A program made the position numbers and the translations under genes. Positions 26,871 through 35,497 of a DNA stretch of 64,000 nucleotides are shown here, in pieces. Positions within the stretch are counted from its first letter, which is position 1. Every line of letters starts with the position of its first letter. Source of the stretch: JAAXHB01 sp965221635 (GTDB taxonomy: Bacteria > Actinomycetota > Acidimicrobiia > Acidimicrobiales > Aldehydirespiratoraceae); assembly GCA_965221635.1 (NCBI GenBank), contig OZ244902.1:1550001-1614000 (forward strand), in the 5' to 3' direction. The notes below the pieces were generated by a model that was not told the DNA's origin, did not search any database, and worked only from the letters and a program-made list of their open reading frames with translations.

Positions 26871-27353
26871 GTGACCGGGGAGCCCGCGGGCTTGCTTGAA
26901 ATCGGGCGCATCGGACGACCGGTGGGCTTGCAGGGCGAGGTGACGGTGCAGCTGCTGTCGAACCGCCCCGAGAGGGTCGCCCCCGGAGCGGTGCTGCACA
27001 CCGACACCGGGCAGGTGCGGGTGCGATCAAGCCGCACCCACGGCGGGCGTCAAATTGTGGCCTTTGAGGGGATGGACACCCGCGAGCAGGCCGAGGCGTT
27101 GCGTGGGGTGGTGCTGCGAGCCGAACCGTTGCAGGATCCCGACGAGGTGTGGGCGCACCAGCTGATCGGGGCTCGGGTGGTGGACCAAACCGGCGCCGAT
27201 CGGGGTTTGGTGGTTCACGTGTTGGCCAACCCGGCCAGTGACCTGCTCGAACTCGACAACGGCGCCTTGGTGCCCAGCTGTTTCGTCACGTCGCTGGCGC
27301 CCGGCGGCACCGTGAATGTGGAAGTGCCCGAGGGCCTGTTCGAACTCTCCTGA
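26871..27353 (+). CDS. rimM: Ribosome maturation factor RimM
   Basis: A 160-residue 16S processing factor that binds S19 during 30S assembly. LLEIGRIGRPVGLQGEVTV is the conserved N-terminus, MDTREQAEALRG closes the first barrel, and the PRC-type C-terminal domain contains LIGARVVD and NGALVPSCF. GTG at 26871 precedes the conserved start by 7 residues; an in-frame start at 26733 would add an acidic extension without support. Confidence 0.93.
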   Translation: MTGEPAGLLEIGRIGRPVGLQGEVTVQLLSNRPERVAPGAVLHTDTGQVRVRSSRTHGGRQIVAFEGMDTREQAEALRGVVLRAEPLQDPDEVWAHQLIGARVVDQTGADRGLVVHVLANPASDLLELDNGALVPSCFVTSLAPGGTVNVEVPEGLFELS

Positions 27354-27481
27354 ACCCACCGGCGCGGTGAGCGAAGATCCGGGTTGGGCCCACGGCGCGC
27401 ATGTGAGGTCTCACCGGTCGGTGGGGCGAATGAAGATCGGACTTGGCCGGCCAATGCGCTTGTCTCCGTCACCGGCTGCGC

Positions 27482-27549
27482 TCGGGCCCAAGCATCGGTC
27501 GGGCCCAAGCATCGGTCGGGCCCAAGCATCGGTCGGGCAGAGCGTCGGT
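27482..27549 (+). repeat. Four tandem 17-bp repeats upstream of trmD
   Basis: TCGGGCCCAAGCATCGG is repeated three times exactly from 27482 to 27532, with a fourth degenerate copy to 27549. The array ends 9 bp before the trmD -10. Confidence 0.85.
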
Positions 27550-27558
27550 GGGGTGCAA

Positions 27559-27564
27559 TAGGGT
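27559..27564 (+). promoter_or_regulatory. -10 element (TAGGGT) of trmD, leaderless
   Basis: TAGGGT ends 6 nt before the GTG at 27571 and 12 nt before the ATG at 27577; the spacing seen elsewhere in this window favours the GTG. Confidence 0.4.
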
Positions 27565-27570
27565 CGGTTG

Positions 27571-28350
27571 GTGGCCATGAGGATCGACGTGTTCACGATC
27601 TTCCCCGAACTGGTGGACAACATGGTGTCGGCTTCGGTGATCGGTCGGGGTCGCGCCGCCAACATTCTCGACATCCGCATCCACGACCTGCGCATGGCCA
27701 CCACCGACAGGCACCGCAGCGTTGACGACACCCCCTTCGGCGGCGGGGCGGGCATGGTGATGGCGCCGGAGCCGCTGTTCGCCGCGGTGGAAGCCACCGA
27801 ACCACCCAGGCCGCTGTTCTACCTGTCGCCCGCGGGGCGGCGCTTCGATCAGGCCACCGCCGAGGAACTGGCCGCTGGTCGGGGATTCTCGCTGCTGTGC
27901 GGACGATACGAGGGCGTGGACGAGCGGGTGCGCGCCCACCTGGTGGACGGCGAACTGTCGGTGGGTGACGTGGTGCTCGCCGGTGGCGAGATTCCGGCGC
28001 TGCTGGTGATAGAGGCGGTGGGACGACTCGTGCCCGGAGTGCTCGGCAACCTGGCGTCCACTGGAGACGAGTCTTTCCGCGACGGCTTGTTGGAGTACCC
28101 CCAGTACACCCGCCCGGCGCAGTTCCGAGAGTGGAGGGTGCCCGACGTGTTGCGCTCCGGTGACCACGCCAAGGTGGCGGCGTGGCGCAAGGCGCAGGCG
28201 CTGGCACGCACCATCGAGCGACGCCCCGACCTGATAGCCGCCCGTGGCGGACTCAGCGCCGCCGAACGCAAACTGCTCACCGACCACGATCTCGGCAACC
28301 TGCTCGAAGCCCTGCCCGAGGATGACCCGCCAGACAGCACGGCCACTTGA
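27571..28350 (+). CDS. trmD: tRNA (guanine37-N1)-methyltransferase TrmD
   Basis: Methylates G37 of tRNAs with SAM. MRIDVFTIFPELVDN, DDTPFGGGAGMVM, the knot motif LCGRYEGVDERV and GDVVLAGGEIPALLVIEA are diagnostic. About 259 residues, normal length. Start chosen at GTG 27571 from the -10 spacing; ATG 27577 would remove two residues. Confidence 0.96.
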   Translation: MAMRIDVFTIFPELVDNMVSASVIGRGRAANILDIRIHDLRMATTDRHRSVDDTPFGGGAGMVMAPEPLFAAVEATEPPRPLFYLSPAGRRFDQATAEELAAGRGFSLLCGRYEGVDERVRAHLVDGELSVGDVVLAGGEIPALLVIEAVGRLVPGVLGNLASTGDESFRDGLLEYPQYTRPAQFREWRVPDVLRSGDHAKVAAWRKAQALARTIERRPDLIAARGGLSAAERKLLTDHDLGNLLEALPEDDPPDSTAT

Positions 28351-28416
28351 GCGCCGCCGGCTGAGTTCTGCGGGCGCTCTCGGCGTGTCGGGCGTGGTTT
28401 GGGCGCCTCGGGGTCG

Positions 28417-28422
28417 TAGAAT
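28417..28422 (+). promoter_or_regulatory. -10 element (TAGAAT) of rplS
   Basis: TAGAAT lies 75 nt before the rplS ATG. The leader would be about 70 nt and ends with GGAGG at 28488-28492. Confidence 0.35.
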
Positions 28423-28497
28423 CCCGCCGGTTTAGCGTCTGGCATTCCCGGATCGGGCCAGTGGAGGTCCGAACATGCCGGCTGATCGGAGGCCGTG

Positions 28498-28845
28498 ATG
28501 AACCCCACTGATCTTGTCGATGTGCAGGGACTCCGCTCGGACGTGCCCAGTTTCGCGCCCGGTGACACCCTGAAGGTTCACGTGCGCGTGGTTGAGGGCA
28601 ACCGCTCCCGCACCCAGGTGTTTCAAGGCGTGGTGATTCGCCGCCAGGGCAGCGGAGTGCGTGAGACGTTCACCGTGCGCAAGGTGAGCTTCGGGGTGGG
28701 TGTGGAGCGCACCTTCCCCGTACACACCCCGGTGATCGAGCGCATTGAGCCGGTCACCCGTGGGGATGTGCGACGCGCCAAGCTGTACTACCTGCGTGAT
28801 CGGGTGGGCAAGGCCGCCAAGGTGAAGGAAAAGCGCTTCCGCTGA
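28498..28845 (+). CDS. rplS: 50S ribosomal protein L19
   Basis: A 115-residue ribosomal protein at the 30S-50S interface. FAPGDTLKVHVRVVEGNRSRTQVFQGVVI, RQGSGVRETFTVRK and KLYYLRDRVGKAAKVKE are family motifs. ATG at 28498 is 5 nt after GGAGG; a GTG one codon earlier is too close to it. Confidence 0.97.
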   Translation: MNPTDLVDVQGLRSDVPSFAPGDTLKVHVRVVEGNRSRTQVFQGVVIRRQGSGVRETFTVRKVSFGVGVERTFPVHTPVIERIEPVTRGDVRRAKLYYLRDRVGKAAKVKEKRFR

Positions 28846-28884
28846 CCTTGAGCCCCGGCCGCCGATCACGGTTGCGGTGCGCCG

Positions 28885-29232
28885 GTGTCAGCCGATCTGT
28901 CGCGTCAGGCCCGGGGCCGCTGGGGTGAGCGGCTGGCCGAGCGCTGGTACGTGGACGCCGGTTACGAGGTGCTTGACCGCAACTGGCGCTGTCCCCAGGG
29001 AGAGCTAGATCTGGTGCTGGCCCGCGGCGACCAGATAGTGGTGTGCGAGGTGAAGGCCAGGCGCTCGGCGCGTTACGGCGCTCCCTCCGAGGCGGTTGAC
29101 TACCGCAAACAGCGTCGCATCCGCGGCCTCGCGGTGGAATGGATGCGGGCCAACGACCGGCACGGCCGCATCCGATTCGACGTGGCCGCCATCACCGGCA
29201 CCAACATCCGCATAATCGAATCCGCCTTCTAG
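28885..29232 (+). CDS. UPF0102 (YraN) endonuclease-like protein
   Basis: A 115-residue member of the YraN family: GRWGERLAERWYVDAGYEVLDRNWRC, then GELDLV and VVCEVKARRSARYG, which match the acidic residues of Holliday-junction-resolvase-like folds. Cellular role unsettled in the family. GTG start at 28885. It follows rplS as in many actinobacteria, before comM-dprA, and its stop overlaps that of the convergent next gene. Confidence 0.88.
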   Translation: MSADLSRQARGRWGERLAERWYVDAGYEVLDRNWRCPQGELDLVLARGDQIVVCEVKARRSARYGAPSEAVDYRKQRRIRGLAVEWMRANDRHGRIRFDVAAITGTNIRIIESAF

Positions 29233-29453
29233 GACGGGCCTCCACGCCGTTTGGCGAGGCGCTGTTGGCGTTGTTGCCAGCAGCCTCTATGCCAGTGGCG
29301 GCGCAGGTCGGGGGCCTCGTTGGGCACCACCACGTAGTGGCCCATCCCCTCGGGGATCTGGCGGCCGCACCCTCCGCAGATGTAGTTCTTCACGCACTGG
29401 TAAGGCTGAAGGAAGCGCACCTCCACTCCGCCCCAAAGCTCGGGATTGTCCAT
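29229..29453 (-). CDS. Small zinc-ribbon-like protein
   Basis: A 74-residue protein with YQCVKNYICGGCGRQIPEGMGHYVVVPNEAPDLRRHWHRGCW-type features: a CxxC at 26-29, two His and a late Cys that could bind zinc. Related short proteins occur widely in actinobacteria at this position (from memory, function unknown). ATG at 29453. Tail-to-tail with yraN. Confidence 0.7.
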   Translation of the reverse strand: MDNPELWGGVEVRFLQPYQCVKNYICGGCGRQIPEGMGHYVVVPNEAPDLRRHWHRGCWQQRQQRLAKRRGGPS

Positions 29454-29482
29454 GCGTGGCGCTCAGGCGACGTCGGCGAGCA

Positions 29483-29593
29483 TCAGCCGAGCAACGCCCA
29501 CAGCAACAAGATCACCGCCACCGCCAGTCCGGCGCCCACATACACGTAGTCCGACCGGCGTCGTCGGTGGCGCCTGGTGGGGTCGAAACCCAT
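29483..29593 (-). CDS. 36-residue single-pass membrane peptide
   Basis: MGFDPTRRHRRRRSDYVYV, then a hydrophobic segment of about 16 residues (AGLAVAVILLLWALLG) to the end. The Arg-rich N-terminus predicts N-in topology. On the minus strand GATAAT lies 6 nt before the ATG, the best -10 in the window, which supports it being a real gene. Function unknown. Confidence 0.55.
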   Translation of the reverse strand: MGFDPTRRHRRRRSDYVYVGAGLAVAVILLLWALLG

Positions 29594-29599
29594 TCGGCC

Positions 29600-29605
29600 A
29601 TTATC
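29600..29605 (-). promoter_or_regulatory. -10 element (GATAAT) of the small membrane peptide, leaderless
   Basis: On the minus strand GATAAT ends 6 nt before the ATG at 29593. Confidence 0.45.
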
Positions 29606-29731
29606 GCCTGTCCCCAGTGTGGACTCACACCGCCGTGGGCGAAATCCATGTGACCCTCGCCACACACCTCGCCGCTGCCGGCGCTCGTATCGTGCGCCTG
29701 TGGGCACCCGGTCGAGCCTCCGCAGCTTCCG

Positions 29732-30109
29732 GTGAGGCGCTTCGCTGCCTCGAGGTGCCTCAAGGGCACCACGGCCTTGGCAGCCCTGTTGAGCGTGGTC
29801 TTGGTGGTGAGCGGGTGCGCGTCTGCGGGTGTGCCAGAGGTTCCCGCAGGCCCCGGCGGGCAGCCCGACCCCGTGTTGGTGCAGGGCAGGGAGGTGTACT
29901 CGAAGCGTTGCGCCAACTGCCACGGCGGCGACGGCAGCGGAGGCCAGGGCCCGCGCATCACCGGCGAGTTGATGGTGGACACCTACCCCAACCTTGCCGA
30001 TCAGGTGACGGTGATAACCGAGGGCCGCAAGCTGATGCCCGGTTTCGGCGACGCGCTCACCCCACAGGAGGTGCGCGCAGTGGTGGACTTCATCCGGCAG
30101 GTGCTGTGA
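29732..30109 (+). CDS. Lipoprotein c-type cytochrome
   Basis: A 125-residue secreted cytochrome c. A signal peptide ends in a lipobox (LVVSGC, Cys28), so it is likely anchored to the outer membrane leaflet; the haem motif is CANCH near 59-63, and LMPGFG provides the distal Met. The rest, GDGSGGQGPRITGE and LTPQEVRAVVDFIRQVL, fits a single-haem class I fold. Probably an electron carrier for a membrane oxidase; its partners are not nearby. GTG at 29732. Confidence 0.88.
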   Translation: MRRFAASRCLKGTTALAALLSVVLVVSGCASAGVPEVPAGPGGQPDPVLVQGREVYSKRCANCHGGDGSGGQGPRITGELMVDTYPNLADQVTVITEGRKLMPGFGDALTPQEVRAVVDFIRQVL

Positions 30110-30170
30110 ACGATCCGCAGCGTCGTGACGGGCCTTGACAGGCTGTGGCGGAGCCGTGATTTGACAACAC

Positions 30171-30199
30171 TTGTAAATACTCAAAACAGCATGTAACCT
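30171..30199 (+). promoter_or_regulatory. Candidate promoter of comM-dprA
   Basis: TTGTAA at 30171-30176 and TAACCT at 30194-30199 with a 17-bp spacer, in an unusually AT-rich patch; a TTGACA at 30161 is too far from this -10. The leader of about 77 nt contains a hairpin (GCCGCCGG at 30213, complementary stretch ending 30235) and GAGGAGG before the comM ATG. Confidence 0.4.
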
Positions 30200-30282
30200 C
30201 TCGTTGCGTTTCGCCGCCGGACGACACCGGGCGGCCTTCCAGGTGGCTCTCGAATTGCCACTTCCGGCTGAGGAGGTCGTCC

Positions 30283-31806
30283 ATGCTCGCTGCTGTCCGT
30301 TCCGCCACCTTGAACGGCGTTTGGGGATACCCGGTGTGGGTGGAGGTACACGTCGCCGATGGTCTTCCCACCTTCACGGTGGTGGGGCTTCCCGATGCGT
30401 CCTGCCGAGAGGCCCGCGACCGGGTGCGTGCCGCTCTCGCGTCCTGCAAACGCAAGTGGCCCGACAAGCGCGTCACCGTGAACCTGGCGCCCAGTGACGT
30501 TCCCAAGGCCGGGGCAGGGCTTGACCTCGCGGTGGCCATCGGCTTGCTGGTGGCCTCCGGAGACGTCCCGGCCGAGGCGGTGAGGCAGGTGAGCGCCATC
30601 GGCGAGCTGGGTCTCGACGGCACCGTGCGTCCGGTGCAGGGAGCGCTTCCGCTGGTGGATGCGCTCGACACCGCCGAGGTTGTGGTGTCCGCAGCCGACT
30701 ACGCAGTGGCCAGGCTCGTCACCGGCAGCCGCGCCAGGCCGGTGCGCACCCTGCAGGAGGCGCTCGACGCGCTCACCGGCACCGGAATGTGGCCCGACCC
30801 TCCTTTGTTGGACGACCCGGAGCAGGCGCCGCCAGAACCCGACCTCAGCGAGATCTCGGGTCAGCCATTCGCCCGCTGGGGCTTGGAGATCGCCGCCGCG
30901 GGTGGTCATCACATGCTGCTGGTCGGGCCACCCGGCGCCGGCAAGACGATGCTGGCGCGCCGGGTGCCCGGCTTGCTTCCCGACCTGTCCGCCGAGGCGG
31001 CGCTGCGGGTCACCCGCGTTCACTCCGCGGCGGGGTTGCCTCTGCCCAAGGACGGGCTGATCACCCGTCCACCCATGCGGGCGCCGCACCATTCGGCGTC
31101 GATGGCGGCTCTGGTTGGCGGCACCGCACGCATGCGGCCCGGGGAGGTGAGCTGCGCCACCGAGGGAGTGCTGTTCCTCGACGAACTGGGCGAGTTCGCA
31201 CCATCGGTGCTCGATGCCATGCGTCAGCCACTCGAAGAGGGCGTGATCCGGGTGGCGCGGGCGCGTGGCACCGTGGAGCACCCGGCCCGGTTCTTGTTGG
31301 TGGCGGCGATGAATCCCTGTCCCTGCGGCACCGGCGGTGGGCCGGACTGTGCCTGCAATCCCACCGCCCTGGCGCGCTACCAGCGCCGCCTTTCGGGCCC
31401 GTTCGTGGACCGTCTCGACGTGGTGGTTCACGTGGATCGTCCCGACCCGGTGGATTTGCTCAACTCCGAGCGTGGGGAGACCTCGGCGGCGGTGGCCCGG
31501 CGGGTGGCGGTGGTGCGCGACATGGCGCGCAGCAGGGGGGTGGCCACCAACTCCGAACTTCGCGGCGGCGCGCTCGACCAGCACGGCCCGCTCACCCCTG
31601 ACGCCACCGAGGTGCTGATGGCCGCGCTGGCCGATGGCCGCCTAAGCGCCCGTGGCCTGCGCCGGGTGCGCACCGTGGCCCGAACCATTCGCGACCTCGA
31701 CGACGGCGGGCACGAACTGAGAAGTTGCGACGTGCAGGCGGCGTTGTCGTTGCGTGAGCGGCCTTTGGCCTCCACACCGGTGCTGGGCGGGTCGCGTTAT
31801 GGGTGA
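30283..31806 (+). CDS. comM: YifB/ComM-type magnesium chelatase-like AAA ATPase
   Basis: A 507-residue ComM-family helicase, which in competent bacteria extends heteroduplex DNA during recombination. N-terminal domain WVEVHVADGLPTFTVVGLPD, then VNLAPSDVPKAGAGLDLAVA; Walker A GPPGAGKTMLARR near 215, FLDELGEF as Walker B, NPCPCGTGGG and CACN zinc-like cysteines, and RLSGPFVDRLDVVV. ATG at 30283 with GAGGAGG. It overlaps dprA by 8 bp, so the two act together on incoming single-stranded DNA. Confidence 0.94.
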   Translation: MLAAVRSATLNGVWGYPVWVEVHVADGLPTFTVVGLPDASCREARDRVRAALASCKRKWPDKRVTVNLAPSDVPKAGAGLDLAVAIGLLVASGDVPAEAVRQVSAIGELGLDGTVRPVQGALPLVDALDTAEVVVSAADYAVARLVTGSRARPVRTLQEALDALTGTGMWPDPPLLDDPEQAPPEPDLSEISGQPFARWGLEIAAAGGHHMLLVGPPGAGKTMLARRVPGLLPDLSAEAALRVTRVHSAAGLPLPKDGLITRPPMRAPHHSASMAALVGGTARMRPGEVSCATEGVLFLDELGEFAPSVLDAMRQPLEEGVIRVARARGTVEHPARFLLVAAMNPCPCGTGGGPDCACNPTALARYQRRLSGPFVDRLDVVVHVDRPDPVDLLNSERGETSAAVARRVAVVRDMARSRGVATNSELRGGALDQHGPLTPDATEVLMAALADGRLSARGLRRVRTVARTIRDLDDGGHELRSCDVQAALSLRERPLASTPVLGGSRYG

Positions 31807-32980
31807 CAGCGGAGACAGCGGGCGGGGCGTCTTCGCAGCCGCGCTGGCTGAGTTGCCCCACATGGGTTCGCATCGCCTCACCCGGCTGTTGCACGAGGCG
31901 CGCTACGACGCCGAGCGCGCCTGGGCCATGGCGCGCACCGGTGAGGTGTGCGACAACACCGCCGAATCGGAGATCCGCCAGGCCTGGGTAACACACGCCG
32001 CCGGGGTGGACTTGGAGCGCCTCGGCGAATCGCTGGTGGCCCAGGATGTGTGGGTGACCCTCAGCCATGAGCCGGGCCACCCGTCACGACTTGTTTCGGA
32101 CATAGACCCGGCGCCGGTGATCTTCCGGCAGGGCCTGCCGGTGGATGGGCGCGCAGCGTCGGTGACCATCGTGGGCACTAGGCGCTGCTCGCCCACGGGG
32201 CGTTCGGTGGCGTTCGAGCTGGGCGCCGAGCTGGCCGAAGCGGGCGTGACGGTGGTGTCGGGGCTGGCCCTGGGCATCGACGGCGCCGCCCACCGAGGGG
32301 CGCTCAGCGTGAAAGGCGCCCCGCCGGTGGGGGTGGTGGGAAGCGGCCTCGACGTTGTGTACCCGCGGGCCAACAACGAACTGTGGCACGCCATTGCGGA
32401 GGGGGGCACGCTGCTCAGCGAGTGTCCTCTGGGTGGGAGGCCCGAAGGCTGGAGGTTCCCGGCCCGCAACCGGATCCTGGCAGCGCTCGGTGACGTGGTG
32501 GTGGTTGTGGAATCCAAGAGGTTCGGCGGGTCGATGCACACCGTGGAGGAGGCATCGCGCCGGGGTGTCACCGTGATGGCCGTGCCCGGATCGGTGAGGA
32601 ACTCCGCGGCGGCGGGCACCAATCATCTGCTGTGCGAGGGCTGCCCACCGGCTTGTTCCACCGAGGACGTGCTGGTGGCGCTCGGACTCGCCACCAAGGC
32701 CGGCCGGGTACCGGATCCGGCAGCGCTGCAGGCATCCCTGCTCGACGACGACCCCGCTGCCGGCGCCACAACCCCGGCCACGGTCACACAAGGCGGCTCG
32801 CAGGCGGGCCTCACCGCGGTGCAGGCCCAGGTGCTCGAGGCCATCGACGATCAGCCCGTGAGCCTCGACCGGGTGGTGCTGCGCGTCGGCGCCCCCGCTC
32901 CGGCGGTGGTGGTGGCGGTGGCTCAACTCACAGCGCGGGGGCTACTTGCCCGCCACCAAGGTCAACTGATCCGCGTTTGA
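31799..32980 (+). CDS. dprA: DNA processing protein DprA
   Basis: A 393-residue DprA that loads RecA on incoming single-stranded DNA. The Rossmann core shows VTIVGTRRCSPTGRSVA, VVSGLALGIDGAAHRGAL, GVVGSGLDVVYP, SECPLG and FPARNRILA; a C-terminal winged helix (about 330-393) is present. ATG at 31799 lies inside the end of comM. Next is xerC, the usual actinobacterial order. Confidence 0.94.
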   Translation: MGDSGDSGRGVFAAALAELPHMGSHRLTRLLHEARYDAERAWAMARTGEVCDNTAESEIRQAWVTHAAGVDLERLGESLVAQDVWVTLSHEPGHPSRLVSDIDPAPVIFRQGLPVDGRAASVTIVGTRRCSPTGRSVAFELGAELAEAGVTVVSGLALGIDGAAHRGALSVKGAPPVGVVGSGLDVVYPRANNELWHAIAEGGTLLSECPLGGRPEGWRFPARNRILAALGDVVVVVESKRFGGSMHTVEEASRRGVTVMAVPGSVRNSAAAGTNHLLCEGCPPACSTEDVLVALGLATKAGRVPDPAALQASLLDDDPAAGATTPATVTQGGSQAGLTAVQAQVLEAIDDQPVSLDRVVLRVGAPAPAVVVAVAQLTARGLLARHQGQLIRV

Positions 32981-33014
32981 CCCACGGCCCGGCACACGTC
33001 GCCGTCGTGCTTGC

Positions 33015-33074
33015 GACGGGTTGACCCTGCCCAAGACGGGTTGAACCTGCCCGCGGCGGGTTGACCCTGCCCAG
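33015..33074 (+). repeat. Three tandem 20-bp repeats upstream of xerC
   Basis: Units share GGGTTGACCCTGCCC (one with AACC), at 33015, 33035 and 33055. Each carries TTGACC, close to a -35 sequence; the last one lies 27 bp before the candidate xerC -10. Confidence 0.75.
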
Positions 33075-33093
33075 ATCGTGTGCTCGACACATC

Positions 33094-33099
33094 TATGTT
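33094..33099 (+). promoter_or_regulatory. -10 element (TATGTT) of xerC, leaderless
   Basis: TATGTT ends 6 nt before the GTG at 33106 and selects it over the adjacent GTG at 33103. Confidence 0.4.
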
Positions 33100-33105
33100 G
33101 GGGTG

Positions 33106-34035
33106 GTGGACGCTTGGGAACTGCACGACTGGGAGCGCTCACTGCGACGGCTTGCGCAGTCCACCAAGATGCTGTACCGCCGCGACGCGGCGGCCGCGGT
33201 GAACTGGCTTGAACAGCAAGGGGTGACGGGCCCCCGGCAGGTGTCGCGGGGCCACTTGCGCGAATACGTGCGTCACCTGCTGGCCGCCGACTACGCGCCC
33301 GCCACGCTGGCTCGCAAGGTGTCGGTGCTGCGCCGCTACTTCGCCTGGGCGATACGCACCGAGAAACTGCAGGCCGATCCCACCGTGGGCATTCACACCC
33401 CCCGGGGCACGAAGCGGCTGCCCACCGTGCTCACCGCGGCGGATCTCGACGTGTTGATGGACACCGCAGACCACACCGCCGCCCGGTCCGGTGGCGGCGC
33501 GCCACGGGCGTGGGCCTCGGGCGACCCCGAACGCGGCGAGGCGCGGGCTCAGCGCGACAGTGCCGTGCTGGAGGTGCTCTACGGCAGCGGACTTCGTGTG
33601 AGCGAACTTTGCTCACTCACCGTCGACGACGTCGACCTGGATTCGGCAACCGCCCGTGTGTGGGGCAAAGGCGCACGCCGGCGCCAGGCCCCGCTGAGCG
33701 AACCGGCCGTGGAGGCGCTCCGTCGCTGGATCACCGAGGGCCGCGCAGCGTTCGTCACCGAACAAACACCCGCGCAGGCCGTGTTCCTCAACGAGCGCGG
33801 CCGAACCCTCACACCACGGGACGCTCGGCGCATCCTTGATCGTCACAGCGCATCACCCACACATCCCCACGCCTTGCGTCACACCTTCGCAACGCACCTC
33901 CTCGACGGTGGCGCCGACCTGCGCTCGGTGCAGGAACTCCTCGGTCACCAGAACCTGGCCTCGACGCAGATCTACACGCATGTGAGCCGCGAGCGCCTGC
34001 GGGAGGTTCACCGCCAAACCCATCCCAGGGCCTGA
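33106..34035 (+). CDS. xerC: Tyrosine recombinase XerC
   Basis: A 309-residue site-specific recombinase that resolves chromosome dimers. The SAM-like N-terminal domain spans residues 5-85. Catalytic residues are Arg in YGSGLRVSEL (about 164), HxLRH in HPHALRHTFATHLL (about 254), His in ELLGHQNL (about 280) and the nucleophile Tyr in IYTHVSRERL (about 290). Start from -10 spacing. Chromosomal context with dprA rather than a phage supports XerC over a phage integrase. Confidence 0.9.
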   Translation: MDAWELHDWERSLRRLAQSTKMLYRRDAAAAVNWLEQQGVTGPRQVSRGHLREYVRHLLAADYAPATLARKVSVLRRYFAWAIRTEKLQADPTVGIHTPRGTKRLPTVLTAADLDVLMDTADHTAARSGGGAPRAWASGDPERGEARAQRDSAVLEVLYGSGLRVSELCSLTVDDVDLDSATARVWGKGARRRQAPLSEPAVEALRRWITEGRAAFVTEQTPAQAVFLNERGRTLTPRDARRILDRHSASPTHPHALRHTFATHLLDGGADLRSVQELLGHQNLASTQIYTHVSRERLREVHRQTHPRA

Positions 34036-34121
34036 AGCCCCGGCCCGGCGAGCAGAACCCTTCTAGCGGAGCCCGGCCAGGCGAGCCAGGCGCGGCGCGA
34101 CACCGGCGCCCGCCGGCGATG

Positions 34122-34892
34122 TCAGGTCACCACTCGTGCGAACAGGGTGACCGCGGCGATCATCAGCATCACCAGCACGGCTCGTTCGAACATCGCCGAC
34201 GAAAGGCGAGAACGGATGTATTCCCCGAAGGGCGTGATCACCACCACCGGCACCAGCGCGGCGGCGGCCCCCACCAGGCGTTCGCGGTCGTATCCGCCGA
34301 GCGCCACCAGGGTTGCCACCTGTGAGCTGCTCGCCAGCAGGAACACAACGGTTATCGACAATATGAACGCGTCGCGTTTGAGTCGGTAGGCGTGGAGCCA
34401 GCTCACCACCACCGGCCCTGACACCCCAACCGCGCCCTGGGCGACACCGGCGGCGAGTCCCGCCACCGGCGACCAACGGCGACCGGTGGCAGGCGAAATC
34501 GAGAAGTCCGGCGACCACACACTGCGACCCACGAAGAACAGGATCAGCCCGCAAAGGAACACCAGCAGCGGCTCCTCGGGCGCAGCCACCAGCACCAGCG
34601 TGCCGATCACTCCGCCCACCACTCCGGTGGCCATCAGCACCGGAAGGTCGCGTGTGTCGTTCCAGTTGCGGCGCAGCTGCCAGGCCATCAGCAGGTTCGC
34701 CATCGTGTTGGGTGTGATCACCACCACAACCGCGGCTTCCACGCCGAGCACCAGCGACAGCAGCGGTATCGCCAGCAGCGGATAGCCCATCCCGGTGGCG
34801 CTCTTGATGGACATTCCCAAACTGGAAGCGAACACCACCAAGGCCAGATCCGCCACGCTCACAGCAGTGGACTCCCATGTGAGCCTCCCCAT
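34122..34892 (-). CDS. TauE/SafE-family membrane transporter
   Basis: A 256-residue polytopic protein with seven to eight hydrophobic segments and two repeat halves typical of the TauE/SafE sulfite/anion exporter family: SLGMSIKSATGMGYPLLAIPLL in the first and AGVAQGAVGVSGPVVVSWL in the second, both with the family's Gly/Pro-rich re-entrant pattern. Substrate unknown; sulfite or organosulfonates are possible from family. Alone on the minus strand, convergent with xerC. Confidence 0.85.
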   Translation of the reverse strand: MGRLTWESTAVSVADLALVVFASSLGMSIKSATGMGYPLLAIPLLSLVLGVEAAVVVVITPNTMANLLMAWQLRRNWNDTRDLPVLMATGVVGGVIGTLVLVAAPEEPLLVFLCGLILFFVGRSVWSPDFSISPATGRRWSPVAGLAAGVAQGAVGVSGPVVVSWLHAYRLKRDAFILSITVVFLLASSSQVATLVALGGYDRERLVGAAAALVPVVVITPFGEYIRSRLSSAMFERAVLVMLMIAAVTLFARVVT

Positions 34893-35029
34893 CGGCGCAC
34901 ACCCATCGCGGCGCCGCCAAGCCTGGCGGCTCTCACCGAACCGGCCAAACGTGCAAGGCGCGGATCAGCGAGCCACCTCCGGGGCGCCATGGGTGCGCGG
35001 CGAAGTCGTTCGGGCACAAGTGAGGGGGT

Positions 35030-35497
35030 CTACGACCAGTCGACGCCGCTTTGGTGCAGCGCCCAGGCTTCGGCGATACGCCCGTCAACCACCCGGTACT
35101 GGGCGATCCACACCAGCGACACGGCCGACATGGCGGCCAGGCTCACCCCTCGCAAGGTGAGACGCACCCACACCGTGTCGCCCTGGGCTGCCAGTGCGTC
35201 GAAGCTGATCTCGTTCACCCGCACGCCTTCGCTAGCGGCTCGCAGCCGGGCCCGCAACTCTGCGATGGTGAGCGTTTCGCTGCCCACCGAGGTGTGACGA
35301 ACCGAAGGGTCCGCAACCAGCTCGGCCAGGGCGTCCAGGTCGCCGCGAAGCCACACCCGCTCCCAGTAGCTGCGCACCACAGCTTCGGGACTTGCAGGCT
35401 GATCGGAGCCGCCGCGTTGTCCGGAATCCGGGGGCGCCGAGTTGCCGGTCACGCCTTCACCGCCGTTTGAGTGGGCCTCGGGTGCGCCATCGGTCAC
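35030..35497 (-). CDS. SnoaL-like (NTF2-fold) protein
   Basis: A 155-residue protein. The first 38 residues are polar and disordered; the rest is a cone-shaped NTF2 fold: VVRSYWERVWLRGDLDALAELVADPSVRHTS, then WVRLTLRGV, SLVWIAQYRVVDGRIAEAWAL. Such domains are cyclases, isomerases or ligand binders; no specific activity can be assigned. ATG overlaps the MFS transporter stop (ATGA), so they form a two-gene unit, perhaps handling the same small molecule. Confidence 0.75.
   Translation of the reverse strand: MTDGAPEAHSNGGEGVTGNSAPPDSGQRGGSDQPASPEAVVRSYWERVWLRGDLDALAELVADPSVRHTSVGSETLTIAELRARLRAASEGVRVNEISFDALAAQGDTVWVRLTLRGVSLAAMSAVSLVWIAQYRVVDGRIAEAWALHQSGVDWS

Noticed and set aside
27482..27549. 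Possible CRISPR arrays among the repeats
   Set aside because: Units are directly adjacent without spacers, are only 11-21 bp, differ at every site, and no cas gene is present.
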